In this document: positions 28,785-39,624 of the stretch, in pieces
Position numbering within the stretch: the stretch's first letter is position 1
Layout of the letters: each line of letters opens with the position of its first letter
NCBI RefSeq assembly: GCF_000244955.1
Contig: NZ_CM001439.1
Coordinates: forward strand, 3,607,636 to 3,671,635
Length of the DNA: 64,000 nucleotides
Direction: 5' to 3'
Source: Saccharomonospora marina XMU15
Lineage (GTDB): Bacteria; Actinomycetota; Actinomycetes; Mycobacteriales; Pseudonocardiaceae
Made by a program: the position numbers and the translations under genes
Notes under the pieces: model-generated
What the model was told of the DNA's origin: nothing
The model's input: only the letters and a program-made list of their open reading frames with translations
Database searches by the model: none

Positions 28785-30770
28785 TCACGTCACGGCGGGC
28801 GGAAGATGCTTTCGCCACCATTCGAGGACGGCCTCGAACCGCCGTTTGCGGTGCCTCGGCTTACCCGACCGGGTCAACTCGTGTCCCTCGCCGGGGAACA
28901 GCAGCAACTCGGTGTCGGTGCCGTTGCGCCGTAGCGCGACGAACATCCGCTGGGCCTGCTCCAGCGGGCAGCGCCAGTCGCGCTCCGAGTGCACGACGGC
29001 GAACGGGATGGTGATGCGGTCGGCGTAGGTCAGCGGGCTGGTCTTCCTGAGCAGTTCGGGGTCGCTGCCGACGTAGTTCTCGGCGAACCACCAGCCGATG
29101 TCCGAGCTGCCGACGAAGGAGTCCCATGCGTTGACCGCTCGCTCGCTCCATGCGGCGCGGAAGCGGTCACCGTGCCAGGCGGCCAGCCAGCCCGTCATGA
29201 AGCCACCGTAGGAACCGCCCTGCACACCGACGCGCTCGCCGTCGAGGTCGGGCCTGCGCAGCGCCTCGTCGAGGAGCGCGAGCAGGTCGTGGGCGTCCAC
29301 GGTGCCGAGCGCGCCGACCACCGCACGGCCGTGCCGCTGCCCGTACCCCGCCGACCCGCGCGGGTTGCCGAGTAGCACCGCGTAGCCCGCCGAGGCATAC
29401 ATCTGTGCCTCGTCGAACAGGCTCCACTCGTACTGCGCGAACGGGCCGCCGTGAATCAGCAGCAGCACCGGATGCGGGCCCTCGCCCTCGGGCTCGACGA
29501 GCCAGCCGTGCACCGGGTAGCCGTCGGGTGCGGTGGCGGTCAGTTCCGTGGCCGGATGTATCCCCGCCTGCCGAATCGGCTCGGAGAAGTCGGTCAGGGT
29601 CCGCTCCTCACCGCCCTCCAGCAGCACCACCTCGCCCGCGTCCCGCTGACCGCAGCGAACGACGGCGACGCGCTCGCCGTCCACCACGAAAGTCCGCACG
29701 GCGGCGCGCCGTCCCGCCAGCACGGGCATCGCGTCCAACGCCACCGGCTGCCCCGAGCGCGGCACCGAGCGCAACTCGGCTGCGCCGCGGTTGCGCACCA
29801 CCACCAGCACGCCGTCGCCGTGGGGCGCGGGCGGGCCCGCTTCGCCGACGCAGTCGACGGTCTCGGGGTCGGTCAGCCTGCGTGGCGACGCGGACGCGCC
29901 GCCGGTGAGCGCGGCTGCCCACAGACCGGTGTTGCGTGCCGCGGCGGAGAAACCCTCGTACTCGTCGGCGTAGAACAGCACCGTGCCGTCAGCCGTCACG
30001 GTGGGTTTGGCCGCCCTGCCGCTGGTGCGCGCCAGCAGCGCGGGCGCACCGCCGGTGGCGGGCACCGCGTAGATGTCGCTGTGCAGCGTCTCGGAGCGGT
30101 CCCAGTCGCGGGGAGCCACGACCAGCACGTGCGTGCCGTCAGGGGTCCACGCCGGATCGCTGACACTCGCGCGGTCGTCGGTGAGCGGGGTCGGCACCCG
30201 CTGCTCGGCCCCGTCTTGCGCCTCCGGCGCGTCGAGCGCGTCGAGCACGAACAGCCGCGCGGGCCGGTCGCGCAGGAAGCCGACGTCGTCGATGCGGTAG
30301 TCGAAGCGGGTGATCAGCCTGGGTGGCTCGGCGTCGGGCTCCGGGCCGGTCTCCTCGGCGTCGCCGTCGGCGGGAGTGCCGTAGCGACCCGGTTCGGGCA
30401 CGCGTGCGGTGAAGGCGATCCGGCGCGAGTCCGGCGCCCACACCGGCGGGTTCACGCCGAGCGGCAACGCGGTGAGCCTTCTGGGCTCACCGCCGTCCGT
30501 GGGCATCACGTACAGCTGCGGCCGCTCGCGCCCCTGTGCCCGGGTGAAGGCCACCCAGCGCCCGTCGGGAGAGATGGCGGGCGAGGCGTCGCGCTCACCG
30601 TGGGTCCATGCCGTGCCGGTGCCGGCCACGCCGTCGAGGTCGATGCGGCGCAGCGCACCGACGTAGCTGTCGGTCCGCAGGTCCGGCCGGGTGAGTGCGG
30701 TCAGCAGGAGTTCACCGTGCAGCGCGGGCCTTCCCGGCACGGCGAACAGTTCGAGATCGGCGGGTCGCAT
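28785..30770 (-). CDS. S9-family prolyl oligopeptidase-like serine peptidase
   Basis: 661-residue cytosolic serine peptidase. An N-terminal beta-propeller (ISPDGRWVAFTRAQG, WTPDGTHVLVV and further repeats to about 400) precedes an alpha/beta-hydrolase domain: VLLLIHGGPFAQYEWS, nucleophile in GVQGGSYGGFMTGW, Asp in VHSERDWRCPLEQAQRM and His in PGEGHELTRSG. No signal peptide. It ends 12 nt from the convergent RES gene, so the two transcripts overlap. Substrate is unknown; the group cleaves oligopeptides or acyl-peptides. Confidence 0.9.
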   Translation of the reverse strand: MRPADLELFAVPGRPALHGELLLTALTRPDLRTDSYVGALRRIDLDGVAGTGTAWTHGERDASPAISPDGRWVAFTRAQGRERPQLYVMPTDGGEPRRLTALPLGVNPPVWAPDSRRIAFTARVPEPGRYGTPADGDAEETGPEPDAEPPRLITRFDYRIDDVGFLRDRPARLFVLDALDAPEAQDGAEQRVPTPLTDDRASVSDPAWTPDGTHVLVVAPRDWDRSETLHSDIYAVPATGGAPALLARTSGRAAKPTVTADGTVLFYADEYEGFSAAARNTGLWAAALTGGASASPRRLTDPETVDCVGEAGPPAPHGDGVLVVVRNRGAAELRSVPRSGQPVALDAMPVLAGRRAAVRTFVVDGERVAVVRCGQRDAGEVVLLEGGEERTLTDFSEPIRQAGIHPATELTATAPDGYPVHGWLVEPEGEGPHPVLLLIHGGPFAQYEWSLFDEAQMYASAGYAVLLGNPRGSAGYGQRHGRAVVGALGTVDAHDLLALLDEALRRPDLDGERVGVQGGSYGGFMTGWLAAWHGDRFRAAWSERAVNAWDSFVGSSDIGWWFAENYVGSDPELLRKTSPLTYADRITIPFAVVHSERDWRCPLEQAQRMFVALRRNGTDTELLLFPGEGHELTRSGKPRHRKRRFEAVLEWWRKHLPPAVT

Positions 30771-30810
30771 CCGGCGATCGTACCCGAACTCCTTAGCGAG
30801 CCTAAAGGTT

Positions 30811-31824
30811 TTACCCGTCGCGGGATGTGCTCGACGCGTCCTCCGGGGCGGACGGGCGCAGGTTCAGTTTGCTCACCGCCCCCGGGTCGCGACGGGACTT
30901 CAGGATGCTCGCCACAGTGGTGATCACCAGCACCGAGACGATCACTCCCAGCGAGGTCCAGTTGTTGATCTCCAGCCAGGCCGGTGTCACGTGGTACTCG
31001 TGCAGCGCGTGCAGCACGAGCTTCACGCCGATGAACGCGAGGATGAACGCCAACCCGTAGGACAGGTAGACCAGCTTGGTCACCAGCCCGCCGAGCAGGA
31101 AGTACAGCTGCCGCAGCCCCATGAGCGCGAAGGCGTTGGCGGTGAACACCAGGTAGGCGTCCTGCGTGATACCGAAGATCGCGGGGATGGAGTCCACCGC
31201 GAACAGCAGGTCAGCGCTGCCGATGGCGACGATCACCACGAACATCGGCGTCAGGTACCGCTTGCCGTCCCGCTTGACGATCGACTTGTGCCCCACGTAC
31301 TCGTCGGTGACGGGGAAGACCTTGCGCACCCAGCGGGTCACCAGGTTCTCGTGGTACTCCTCGTGCCCGCTGTCGCCGCGCACCATGCTGATCGCCGTCC
31401 ACACCAGGAAGGCGCCGAAGATGAAGAAGATCCATACGAACTTGGCGATGAGCGCGGCACCGATCGCGATGAACGCGCCACGCATCACCAGCGCCAGCAG
31501 GATTCCGATGAGCAGCACGCGGTGCTGGTGGATCGCGGGCACCCGGAACGACGACATGATCACCATGAAGATGAACAGGTTGTCGACCGACAGCGAGTAC
31601 TCGGTGAGGTAACCGGTGAAGAACTCGACCCCCGGGTCGTGACCGCCGAACAGCCACACACCGATGCCGAACACGATCGCGCACGAGATGTAGAAGATCA
31701 CCCAGCGCGCGGCTTCACCGGTGGTGACCTGATGGGGCTTGCGGTCGACGATCACGAGATCGATCGCCAGCAGCGCGAGCAGGCCCCCGATGGTGGCAAG
31801 CCACAGCCAGAACGGCACGGTCAT
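30811..31824 (-). CDS. TerC-family membrane protein, probable Mn2+ exporter
   Basis: 337-residue integral membrane protein with about seven to nine helices and the TerC signature TEYSLSVDNLFIFMVIMSSF, where acidic residues in a helix are thought to handle metal. LLFAVDSIPAIFGITQD repeats the motif in the second half, as expected for the inverted-repeat fold. It is preceded by a manganese-type riboswitch, so the known family role in Mn2+ efflux or metalation of exported proteins fits. The ribosome site CGGAGG lies about 9 nt before the ATG and is part of the switch. Confidence 0.92.
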   Translation of the reverse strand: MTVPFWLWLATIGGLLALLAIDLVIVDRKPHQVTTGEAARWVIFYISCAIVFGIGVWLFGGHDPGVEFFTGYLTEYSLSVDNLFIFMVIMSSFRVPAIHQHRVLLIGILLALVMRGAFIAIGAALIAKFVWIFFIFGAFLVWTAISMVRGDSGHEEYHENLVTRWVRKVFPVTDEYVGHKSIVKRDGKRYLTPMFVVIVAIGSADLLFAVDSIPAIFGITQDAYLVFTANAFALMGLRQLYFLLGGLVTKLVYLSYGLAFILAFIGVKLVLHALHEYHVTPAWLEINNWTSLGVIVSVLVITTVASILKSRRDPGAVSKLNLRPSAPEDASSTSRDG

Positions 31825-31833
31825 ATGACGACA

Positions 31834-31962
31834 ACCTCCGGTTAGCGGAAATACGGGCCACTACCCGGAGGTCTCTTCCACCGGCCGCGCCGGCCGACGG
31901 CGCCGGGTGCCCCAGGGACAGCCGTGCTGACGACGCCGCCGCGAAGGAATACTCCCCTCCAC
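31834..31962 (-). promoter_or_regulatory. yybP-ykoY manganese riboswitch with anti-SD expression platform
   Basis: Read on the minus strand, the leader of the TerC gene contains GGGGAGTA (near 31957-31950), then CGTCAGCACGGC, and at the 3' end GAGACCTCC. These are the conserved blocks of yybP-ykoY aptamers. The 3' segment ACCTCCGG (complement of 31865-31872) is perfectly complementary to CCGGAGGT (complement of 31834-31841), which holds the ribosome site. The same CCTCC can pair with GGAGG at 31956-31960 to close aptamer helix P1. Metal binding should therefore release the ribosome site, giving an ON switch. Confidence 0.82.
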
Positions 31963-32037
31963 AACGTGTCCAATCATCGCGGGTCCGGATTGGGAAAGCC
32001 AGCCGCTGCGGCTCACACCGGGCGACTTCCGCCGTAA

Positions 32038-32050
32038 CCTGTGTCACAGG
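32038..32050. promoter_or_regulatory. Short perfect dyad CCTGTG-T-CACAGG
   Basis: A 13-bp perfect inverted repeat lies 72 nt upstream of the esterase-ABC fusion gene, in the 297-nt divergent gap shared with the TerC leader. It could be an operator for either gene. No regulator can be named. The rest of this gap between 31963 and 32121 shows no convincing ORF. Confidence 0.35.
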
Positions 32051-32121
32051 CGCGGCTGGAGCCCGCCTCGGGCGAGGATGCCCACAGCGGGTTCTCAGCA
32101 AACGCCGCATAGTGTGAGGGC

Positions 32122-35043
32122 GTGCGCCGAACTCCACGTCCACGCGGCCGTCGGCTGCGCCTGCTCGCGTTGCTCGCCGCCGTCGTCGTCCTCGGCGCGG
32201 GTGCGGTGCTCTGGATCGGCGACGGCGACGAGACACCTTCCTACCTCACGCGGGACGCCACAATCGACGTCGCCGCGGCCCCCGGTTCGCAAGAGCGCGT
32301 GCAGCTGGACACCACGCTGTACGTGCCGGAGGTGACCCCCGCTCCCGCGGTGCTGCTGCCGCACGGCTTCGGCGGGGACAAGAACAGCGTTTCCCGGGAG
32401 GCGGCCGAACTCGCCGAGCGCGGGTTCGTCGTGCTGACCTACTCGGCGCGCGGCTTCGGCACCAGCACGGGGCGCATCGCGCTGAACGACCCCGACTACG
32501 AGGTCGCCGACGCGGTCCGCCTCGTCGATCACCTCGCAGGGCTGCCGGAGGTGCTGACCGAGGGTGACGGCGATCCGCTTGTCGGCGTCACCGGTGCTTC
32601 CTACGGCGGCGCGCTTGCCCTGCTGCTGGCGGGCACGGACGAGCGGGTGGACGCGATCGCGCCGGTGATGACCTACAACGATTTGGCGCAGGCGCTGCTG
32701 CCGAACTACGCCACCACCGGCGAGTCGCGCGCCACCACCCCCGCCGCGGGCATCGCCGCCGACGGCGGAGTGTTCAAGCGGGCATGGGCGGGCACGCTGT
32801 TCTCCGCCGGACTCGGAGCGCCAACGGCAGGCGGCCCCGGCGCCGAGGCGATCGAGCCGGGCGACGAGCTGGACAACGGTGACAGCGGCACCGGCGGCAC
32901 GGGCGCCACCGGCGAGGCCGGCGAGGCCGGTGCCGGTTTCGGGACCTCAGCGCCGTCCGGCGCGGCGCGTCAGGGCAACCCCGCGCCGCCCGCCACGGAC
33001 GAGGTGTGCGGGCGCTTCACCGAGCAGGTCTGCGCCGCCTACAACGACGTCGCCGTCGACGGCCGGGCGAGCGAGCCGACGCTGGCGCTGCTGCGCCGGG
33101 TGTCCCCCGCCTCGGTCACCGGCGAGATCACGGTGCCGACCCTGCTCGTCCAGGGCGAGAACGACACCCTGTTCGGCCTCGACCAGGCCGACGCCAACGC
33201 CCGGCAGATCTCCGAGGCGGGAGCACCCGTTTCGGTCATCTGGTACACCGGCGGGCACGACGGCGGTGTGCCCGGCCCGCAGCTTCGGGCCACCATCGGC
33301 GACTTCCTGCAAGCCCACCTCGACGCCGAGCACACCGGCGAGACCGCCGCCCCCGCACCGTTCCGCTACGACGTGCAGGGCTCGCTGCGGGCATCCGGTG
33401 CGCCGTCTGTGCGCAGCGTGGAGGCCGACGGCTATCCCGGTCTCGGCTCCGGTGAAACCCTGCGCCGCACGGTCCCGCTCGGAGGACCGGAGCAGGTGGC
33501 CCTACGCCCACCGGGGGCGACACCCGCCGCGGTGAGCGGTATCCCCGGCCTGAACCGGGTGGTGGCGAACTCCTCGCGGCTGTCCGGCCTGTTCACCGTC
33601 GATCCGCCCGGCCAGTCGGCGACCTTCCTCTCGCGGCCGCTGGACTCCCAACTGCTCGTGGCGGGCTCCTCGACCGTGCGGCTGCGGATCGCCTCGGCCG
33701 GTGGCCCTGCGCCCGCGGACGCGGCGGTGCTGTTCGCCAAGCTCTACGACGTCAACCCCGACGGCACCCGGACGCTGCCTGGCAACGCCGTCTCCGCGAT
33801 CCGCGTGCCGTCGTTGCCCCCCGACGGCACACCCGTCGAGGTGACCGTGACGCTGCCGGGTGTGGTGCGGCCGGTGGAGTCCGGGCACCGGCTGCAACTC
33901 GTCGTCGGCACGACCGACCAGTCCTACGCCACCCCCACCACACCCGCCGCCTACCGCCTCTCGCTCGCGGGCGACGCACGGCTGGCCGTGCCCGTGGTCG
34001 GCGGCAACACCGTGACGTCGGGGTGGCCACTGCCGCAACTGCTCGGCATCGCGGGCACCCTCGCGCTGGCCGCGGCGGTGGCGGTGGTGGCCGCGCTGCG
34101 GCGGCGCCGCTCACACCGGCCGGACCCGGCGCTGGAACACACCCCGCTGGTCATCGAGGGATTGACCAAGTCCTACCCCGGCGGGCTGACCGCCGTGAGC
34201 GGGTTGTCGTTGCGCGTGGAGCCGGGCCAGGTGCTCGGCCTGCTCGGGCCCAACGGCGCGGGCAAGACCACCACGCTACGGATGCTGATGGGCCTGATCA
34301 CCCCCACCGAAGGCGAGATCAAGGTGTTCGGGCACCCGGTGCGACCCGGTGCGCCGGTGCTGTCGCGCATCGGCTCGTTCGTCGAGGGCTCCGGATTCCT
34401 GCCGCACCTTTCCGGTGAGGCGAACCTGCGGCTGTTCTGGGCCGCGACCGGGCGGCCACCGGAGCGCGCGCACTTCTCGCAGGCACTGGAGATCGCCGGG
34501 CTCGGCGACGCCGTGCACCGCAGGGTGCGCACCTACAGCCAGGGCATGCGGCAACGGCTGGCGATCGCGCAGGCGATGCTGGGGCTACCGGAATTGCTGG
34601 TGCTGGACGAGCCGACCAACGGCCTCGACCCGCCGCAGATCCACCAGATGCGCGAGGTGCTGCGCCGCTACGCGGCCACCGGCCGCACGGTGCTGGTGTC
34701 CAGCCACCTGCTCGCCGAGGTGGAGCAGACCTGCACGCACGTGGTGGTGATGCACCGCGGCAGGTTGGTGGCCTCCGGCGCGGTCACCGACATCGTCGCC
34801 GGTGGCGAGGCGACGTTCCGGGTGGACCGCCCCGAGGCGGCCGCGGAGGCACTGCGCGCGGTCGGCGGGGTCTCCGGCGTGGACGTCGAGGGCCAGCTGG
34901 TGCATGCCGACCTCGACGGCCTGCCACGCTCGGAGGCGGTGGCGGCTCTGGTGCGTGCCGGGGTCTCGGTGGAGCAGGCTGGTCCCCGCAGGCGCCTGGA
35001 AGACGCGTTCCTACAGTTGGTCGGCGAAGGCGAGGGCGGCTGA
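32122..35043 (+). CDS. Secreted/anchored X-Pro peptidase-like hydrolase fused to an ABC transporter ATPase
   Basis: A 973-residue fusion. Residues about 12-32 form a membrane anchor after an Arg-rich start. Residues 40-430 form an S15/CocE-type alpha/beta hydrolase (LPHGFGGDKNSVSREA, RGFGTSTGR, nucleophile Ser160 in GASYGG, VQGENDTLFG, HDGG), then a jelly-roll-like beta domain (about 440-620) typical of that family. A second helix (LLGIAGTLALAAAVAVVAAL, about 637-657) crosses back, and residues 675-890 are a cytoplasmic ABC ATPase: GPNGAGKTTTLRML, signature YSQGMRQRLAIAQ, LLVLDEPTNGLD. Topology thus puts the hydrolase outside and the ATPase inside. A GTG start is used. The gene overlaps the permease gene as TGATG, so the two probably form one complex. 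Substrate unknown. Confidence 0.88.
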   Translation: MRRTPRPRGRRLRLLALLAAVVVLGAGAVLWIGDGDETPSYLTRDATIDVAAAPGSQERVQLDTTLYVPEVTPAPAVLLPHGFGGDKNSVSREAAELAERGFVVLTYSARGFGTSTGRIALNDPDYEVADAVRLVDHLAGLPEVLTEGDGDPLVGVTGASYGGALALLLAGTDERVDAIAPVMTYNDLAQALLPNYATTGESRATTPAAGIAADGGVFKRAWAGTLFSAGLGAPTAGGPGAEAIEPGDELDNGDSGTGGTGATGEAGEAGAGFGTSAPSGAARQGNPAPPATDEVCGRFTEQVCAAYNDVAVDGRASEPTLALLRRVSPASVTGEITVPTLLVQGENDTLFGLDQADANARQISEAGAPVSVIWYTGGHDGGVPGPQLRATIGDFLQAHLDAEHTGETAAPAPFRYDVQGSLRASGAPSVRSVEADGYPGLGSGETLRRTVPLGGPEQVALRPPGATPAAVSGIPGLNRVVANSSRLSGLFTVDPPGQSATFLSRPLDSQLLVAGSSTVRLRIASAGGPAPADAAVLFAKLYDVNPDGTRTLPGNAVSAIRVPSLPPDGTPVEVTVTLPGVVRPVESGHRLQLVVGTTDQSYATPTTPAAYRLSLAGDARLAVPVVGGNTVTSGWPLPQLLGIAGTLALAAAVAVVAALRRRRSHRPDPALEHTPLVIEGLTKSYPGGLTAVSGLSLRVEPGQVLGLLGPNGAGKTTTLRMLMGLITPTEGEIKVFGHPVRPGAPVLSRIGSFVEGSGFLPHLSGEANLRLFWAATGRPPERAHFSQALEIAGLGDAVHRRVRTYSQGMRQRLAIAQAMLGLPELLVLDEPTNGLDPPQIHQMREVLRRYAATGRTVLVSSHLLAEVEQTCTHVVVMHRGRLVASGAVTDIVAGGEATFRVDRPEAAAEALRAVGGVSGVDVEGQLVHADLDGLPRSEAVAALVRAGVSVEQAGPRRRLEDAFLQLVGEGEGG

Positions 35044-36014
35044 TGAGCACCGACGCCGGGAGAACCCCCGACGGCACCGGCGCTGAGGCCGGGCGGCACG
35101 GCGTGCACACCGATCCGGCTGCGCTGGACGAGCTGACCGAAGCCGCCCGCGGGGAAACCGTGCGGGTGGGGCCGGACGGGGCCGTCGCGGGCTACCGGGC
35201 GGCACGGACGCTGCGGCTGGGTGTGGAGTTGCGCAGGCAGTTGCGCAGGCGGCGCACCCAGCTGGTCCTGGCGCTGGTGGCGCTGCTGCCGTTCGTGCTG
35301 GTGCTGGCCTTCGAACTCGGCGACGCCAGCCCGAACCGCCGTTCGGGCGGCTTCATCGACCTCGCCACGGCGAGCGCGCCGAACTTCGTGGTGCTGGCGA
35401 TGTTCGTCTCGGGCTCGTTCCTGCTGCCGATGATCGTCGCGCTGTACTTCGGCGACACGGTGGCAAGCGAGTCCTCGTGGTCGAGCCTGAAGTACCTGCT
35501 GGCCATCCCGGTGCCCCGGCACCGGCTGCTGCGGCAGAAGGCGGTCGCCTCGGCGCTGCTGTCGGCGCTCACGGTGGCCGTGCTGCCGGTGGTCGCGCTC
35601 GGGGTCGGGGTGGTCTGGTACGGGGCGGGTGAGGCGATCAGCCCCACCGGCGACTCGATCGCGTTCGAGCAGAGCCTGGTGGCCATCGCGCTGGGCACCG
35701 GCTACGTGTTGCTGCAGCTGTCCTGGGTGGCCGCGCTGGGACTGCTGCTGAGCGTGTCCACCGACGCGCCGCTCGGCGCGGTCGGCGGCACGGTGCTGGT
35801 GTCGATCCTGTCGCAGATCCTGGATCAGATCACCGCGCTCGGTGACCTGCGTGACTTCCTGCCCACGCACTTCTCGTTCGCGTGGATGGACCTGATCGCC
35901 ACCGACGTCGAATGGACCGACATGGCCTCGGGCGTGCTGTCGGCGGTCGTCTACGCGACCGTGTTCGGGTTGCTGGCGGCCCGCCGGTTCGCCACCAAGG
36001 ACATCACCAGCTGA
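35043..36014 (+). CDS. ABC-2 type permease, partner of the hydrolase-ATPase fusion
   Basis: 323 residues: about 60 cytoplasmic residues and then six hydrophobic segments (first LVLALVALLPFVLVLAFELG), the fold of ABC-2 export permeases. KYLLAIPVPRHRLLRQKAVA resembles the coupling region after the second helix. The ATG overlaps the stop of the upstream ATPase fusion. Together they suggest an exporter with a tethered extracellular hydrolase. Its last codons are echoed in a degenerate copy 69 nt downstream. Confidence 0.86.
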   Translation: MSTDAGRTPDGTGAEAGRHGVHTDPAALDELTEAARGETVRVGPDGAVAGYRAARTLRLGVELRRQLRRRRTQLVLALVALLPFVLVLAFELGDASPNRRSGGFIDLATASAPNFVVLAMFVSGSFLLPMIVALYFGDTVASESSWSSLKYLLAIPVPRHRLLRQKAVASALLSALTVAVLPVVALGVGVVWYGAGEAISPTGDSIAFEQSLVAIALGTGYVLLQLSWVAALGLLLSVSTDAPLGAVGGTVLVSILSQILDQITALGDLRDFLPTHFSFAWMDLIATDVEWTDMASGVLSAVVYATVFGLLAARRFATKDITS

Positions 36015-36093
36015 CCGAGCCCGGACGTTGGGCCTCGGCGGGGAAGTCAGCCAGGTTGCCCACCAAAGGACGTCACGAGCTGACCGAGCCCGG
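35987..36093 (+). repeat. Degenerate direct repeat of the permease 3' end
   Basis: The segment 35987-36024, covering the last permease codons and stop (ending CTGACCGAGCCCGG), is repeated with a few changes at 36055-36093. The offset is 69 bp, and the second copy lies wholly in the intergenic gap. It looks like an old tandem duplication at the gene end. No other feature is visible in the gap up to the VOC gene. Confidence 0.6.
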
Positions 36094-36112
36094 GGTTTCC
36101 ACCGCCGCGCCG

Positions 36113-36544
36113 TCAGCACACCCGGAACTCGTTGCCCTCCGGGTCGCTCATCACCAGGCACCTGGCGCCTGGCTCGTCGAGTTCGCGTACCAGCCGCGCG
36201 CCCGCGGCCACCAGCACATCGGCCCTGGCCAGCACCTGCTGCCAACCGCGCTCGGTGTGCTGGTGCGGCGCGCTGGCCACGATGTCGAGGTGCAAGCGAT
36301 TCTTCACCGTCGGGCGTGCGGGCACGCGCTGGAACAGCAGCCGCGGGCCTGCCTGCGCGGGGTCGACGACGGCCACCTTCGAGTCCCAGCTCTGGCGTGG
36401 CAGCCCGAGCGCGTCCGCGAAGTCGGCCCAGGAACCGTACCCCTGTGGCGGCGGCTGCAACTCGTAGTCCAGCGCGATCGCCCAGAACTCGGCGAGCCTG
36501 CGGGGATCGGCCGCGTCGAAGGTCACCTGCACACCCAACGCCAT
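36113..36544 (-). CDS. VOC-family protein (glyoxalase-like)
   Basis: 143 residues beginning MALGVQVTFDAADPRRLAEF, with HLDIVASAPHQHTE and a C-terminal CLVMSDPEGNEFRVC. This is the pattern of the glyoxalase-like subgroup common in actinobacteria: a beta-alpha-beta-beta-beta module with a His and a terminal Glu. Enzymatic role unknown. ATG at 36544 follows GGGAG; a longer in-frame reading from 36598 is unsupported. Confidence 0.85.
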   Translation of the reverse strand: MALGVQVTFDAADPRRLAEFWAIALDYELQPPPQGYGSWADFADALGLPRQSWDSKVAVVDPAQAGPRLLFQRVPARPTVKNRLHLDIVASAPHQHTERGWQQVLARADVLVAAGARLVRELDEPGARCLVMSDPEGNEFRVC

Positions 36545-36662
36545 CTGCGCTGTCTCCCTTCCCCTGCTGCTGACAAGTCTGCCGGGCACGGGGGACAATC
36601 GCGAACGTCAAGCCTTCCCGGTCACCGGCTCGCACCGGCGATTCGCCCCAGGAGGCCACATC

Positions 36663-37056
36663 ATGCCTCGACCCGTTCATTTCGAGATCCATACCGGCGA
36701 CCCCGAACGGGCCATCGCCTTCTACACGGCGCTGTTCGACTGGTCGTTCGAACGGTGGGGCCCCGAGCCCTACTGGTCGGTCACGACCGGTGAGGGTCAG
36801 GGGATCGACGGCGGCCTGCTGCTCCGCAGCGGCCCGCCGCCCGACCCGGACTCCGCACCGGGAGCCTTCCCGCTCACGATGGAGGTCCCCGACATCGACC
36901 TGCTGACCAGGGAGGTGGTGCAGGCCGGAGGCACGGTGGCGAGCGAGAAGAGCGCGATACCGGGGGTGGGGTGGCTGGTGCACTGCCGCGACCCAGAGGG
37001 CAACCTGTTCGGCATGCTCGAGCCCGATCCGGACGCGGGTGAGCGCACGCGCGGAG

Positions 37057-37064
<8 letters not shown>
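36663..37064 (+). CDS. VOC-family protein
   Basis: 133 residues: [34 protein letters not shown], and [18 protein letters not shown], matching the bleomycin-resistance/dioxygenase fold with His and Glu metal ligands. AGGAGG lies just before the ATG. No substrate can be assigned. Its 3' end overlaps the convergent uvrB gene by 8 nt. Confidence 0.87.
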
Positions 37065-39216
<2,152 letters not shown>

Positions 39217-39266
39217 GTCTTTCAGAGTAGGCGCCCGCACCGACAGTTCGGAGCGCCCTCGGCCGG

Positions 39267-39521
39267 TCAGCCCGCCGCGCCGACCAACCCGACCGGGTTG
39301 CCGCGCACCGCGGCCGCCAGGCACACCTCGCAAGGCATGCCGGTGAACGTGGTGAGCACCTCGGCCTGGCCGGGTCGGATCCGCTCACCGCACAGCGCCG
39401 TCAGCTCCTCGGGCGCCGGTCGCGACTCGGGCAGCGGCACGACATGGCACACCCGTCTGGTCTCGCCCACGACGCCTCGACGCAAGCGGACAACCGCTAC
39501 CGCTTCACCCGGTTCAGGCAT
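39267..39521 (-). CDS. Small conserved Cys-containing protein upstream of uvrB
   Basis: 84 residues, not assigned to a named family. It carries [20 protein letters not shown] and [12 protein letters not shown], so a CxxC plus additional Cys/His could bind zinc or iron. Similar short proteins with ALCGE and MPC..C blocks are common in actinomycetes, from memory. The ATG at 39521 or an in-frame ATG at 39533 could be used; the 12-bp palindrome CCCCATATGGGG covers the latter. It is 50 nt upstream of uvrB on the same strand and may share its transcript. Confidence 0.6.
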   Translation of the reverse strand: MPEPGEAVAVVRLRRGVVGETRRVCHVVPLPESRPAPEELTALCGERIRPGQAEVLTTFTGMPCEVCLAAAVRGNPVGLVGAAG

Positions 39522-39527
39522 TGTGGA

Positions 39528-39539
39528 CCCCATATGGGG
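39528..39539. promoter_or_regulatory. Palindrome CCCCATATGGGG
   Basis: A perfect 12-bp palindrome just upstream of the preferred start of the 84-residue protein gene. It contains the alternative ATG. It could be an operator or coincidental; nothing else decides. Confidence 0.3.
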
Positions 39540-39624
39540 AGCGTATTGGCAGGCTGTCGGGAACGCTTCGTGTTCACCGACCAACGATTGACCACATTAC
39601 TGGTACGACAGACCGAAGAACTGT

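Noticed and set aside
39217-39266. LexA/SOS box before uvrB, also sought before uvrA
   Set aside because: No CGAAC-N4-GTTCG or close variant is visible upstream of either gene.
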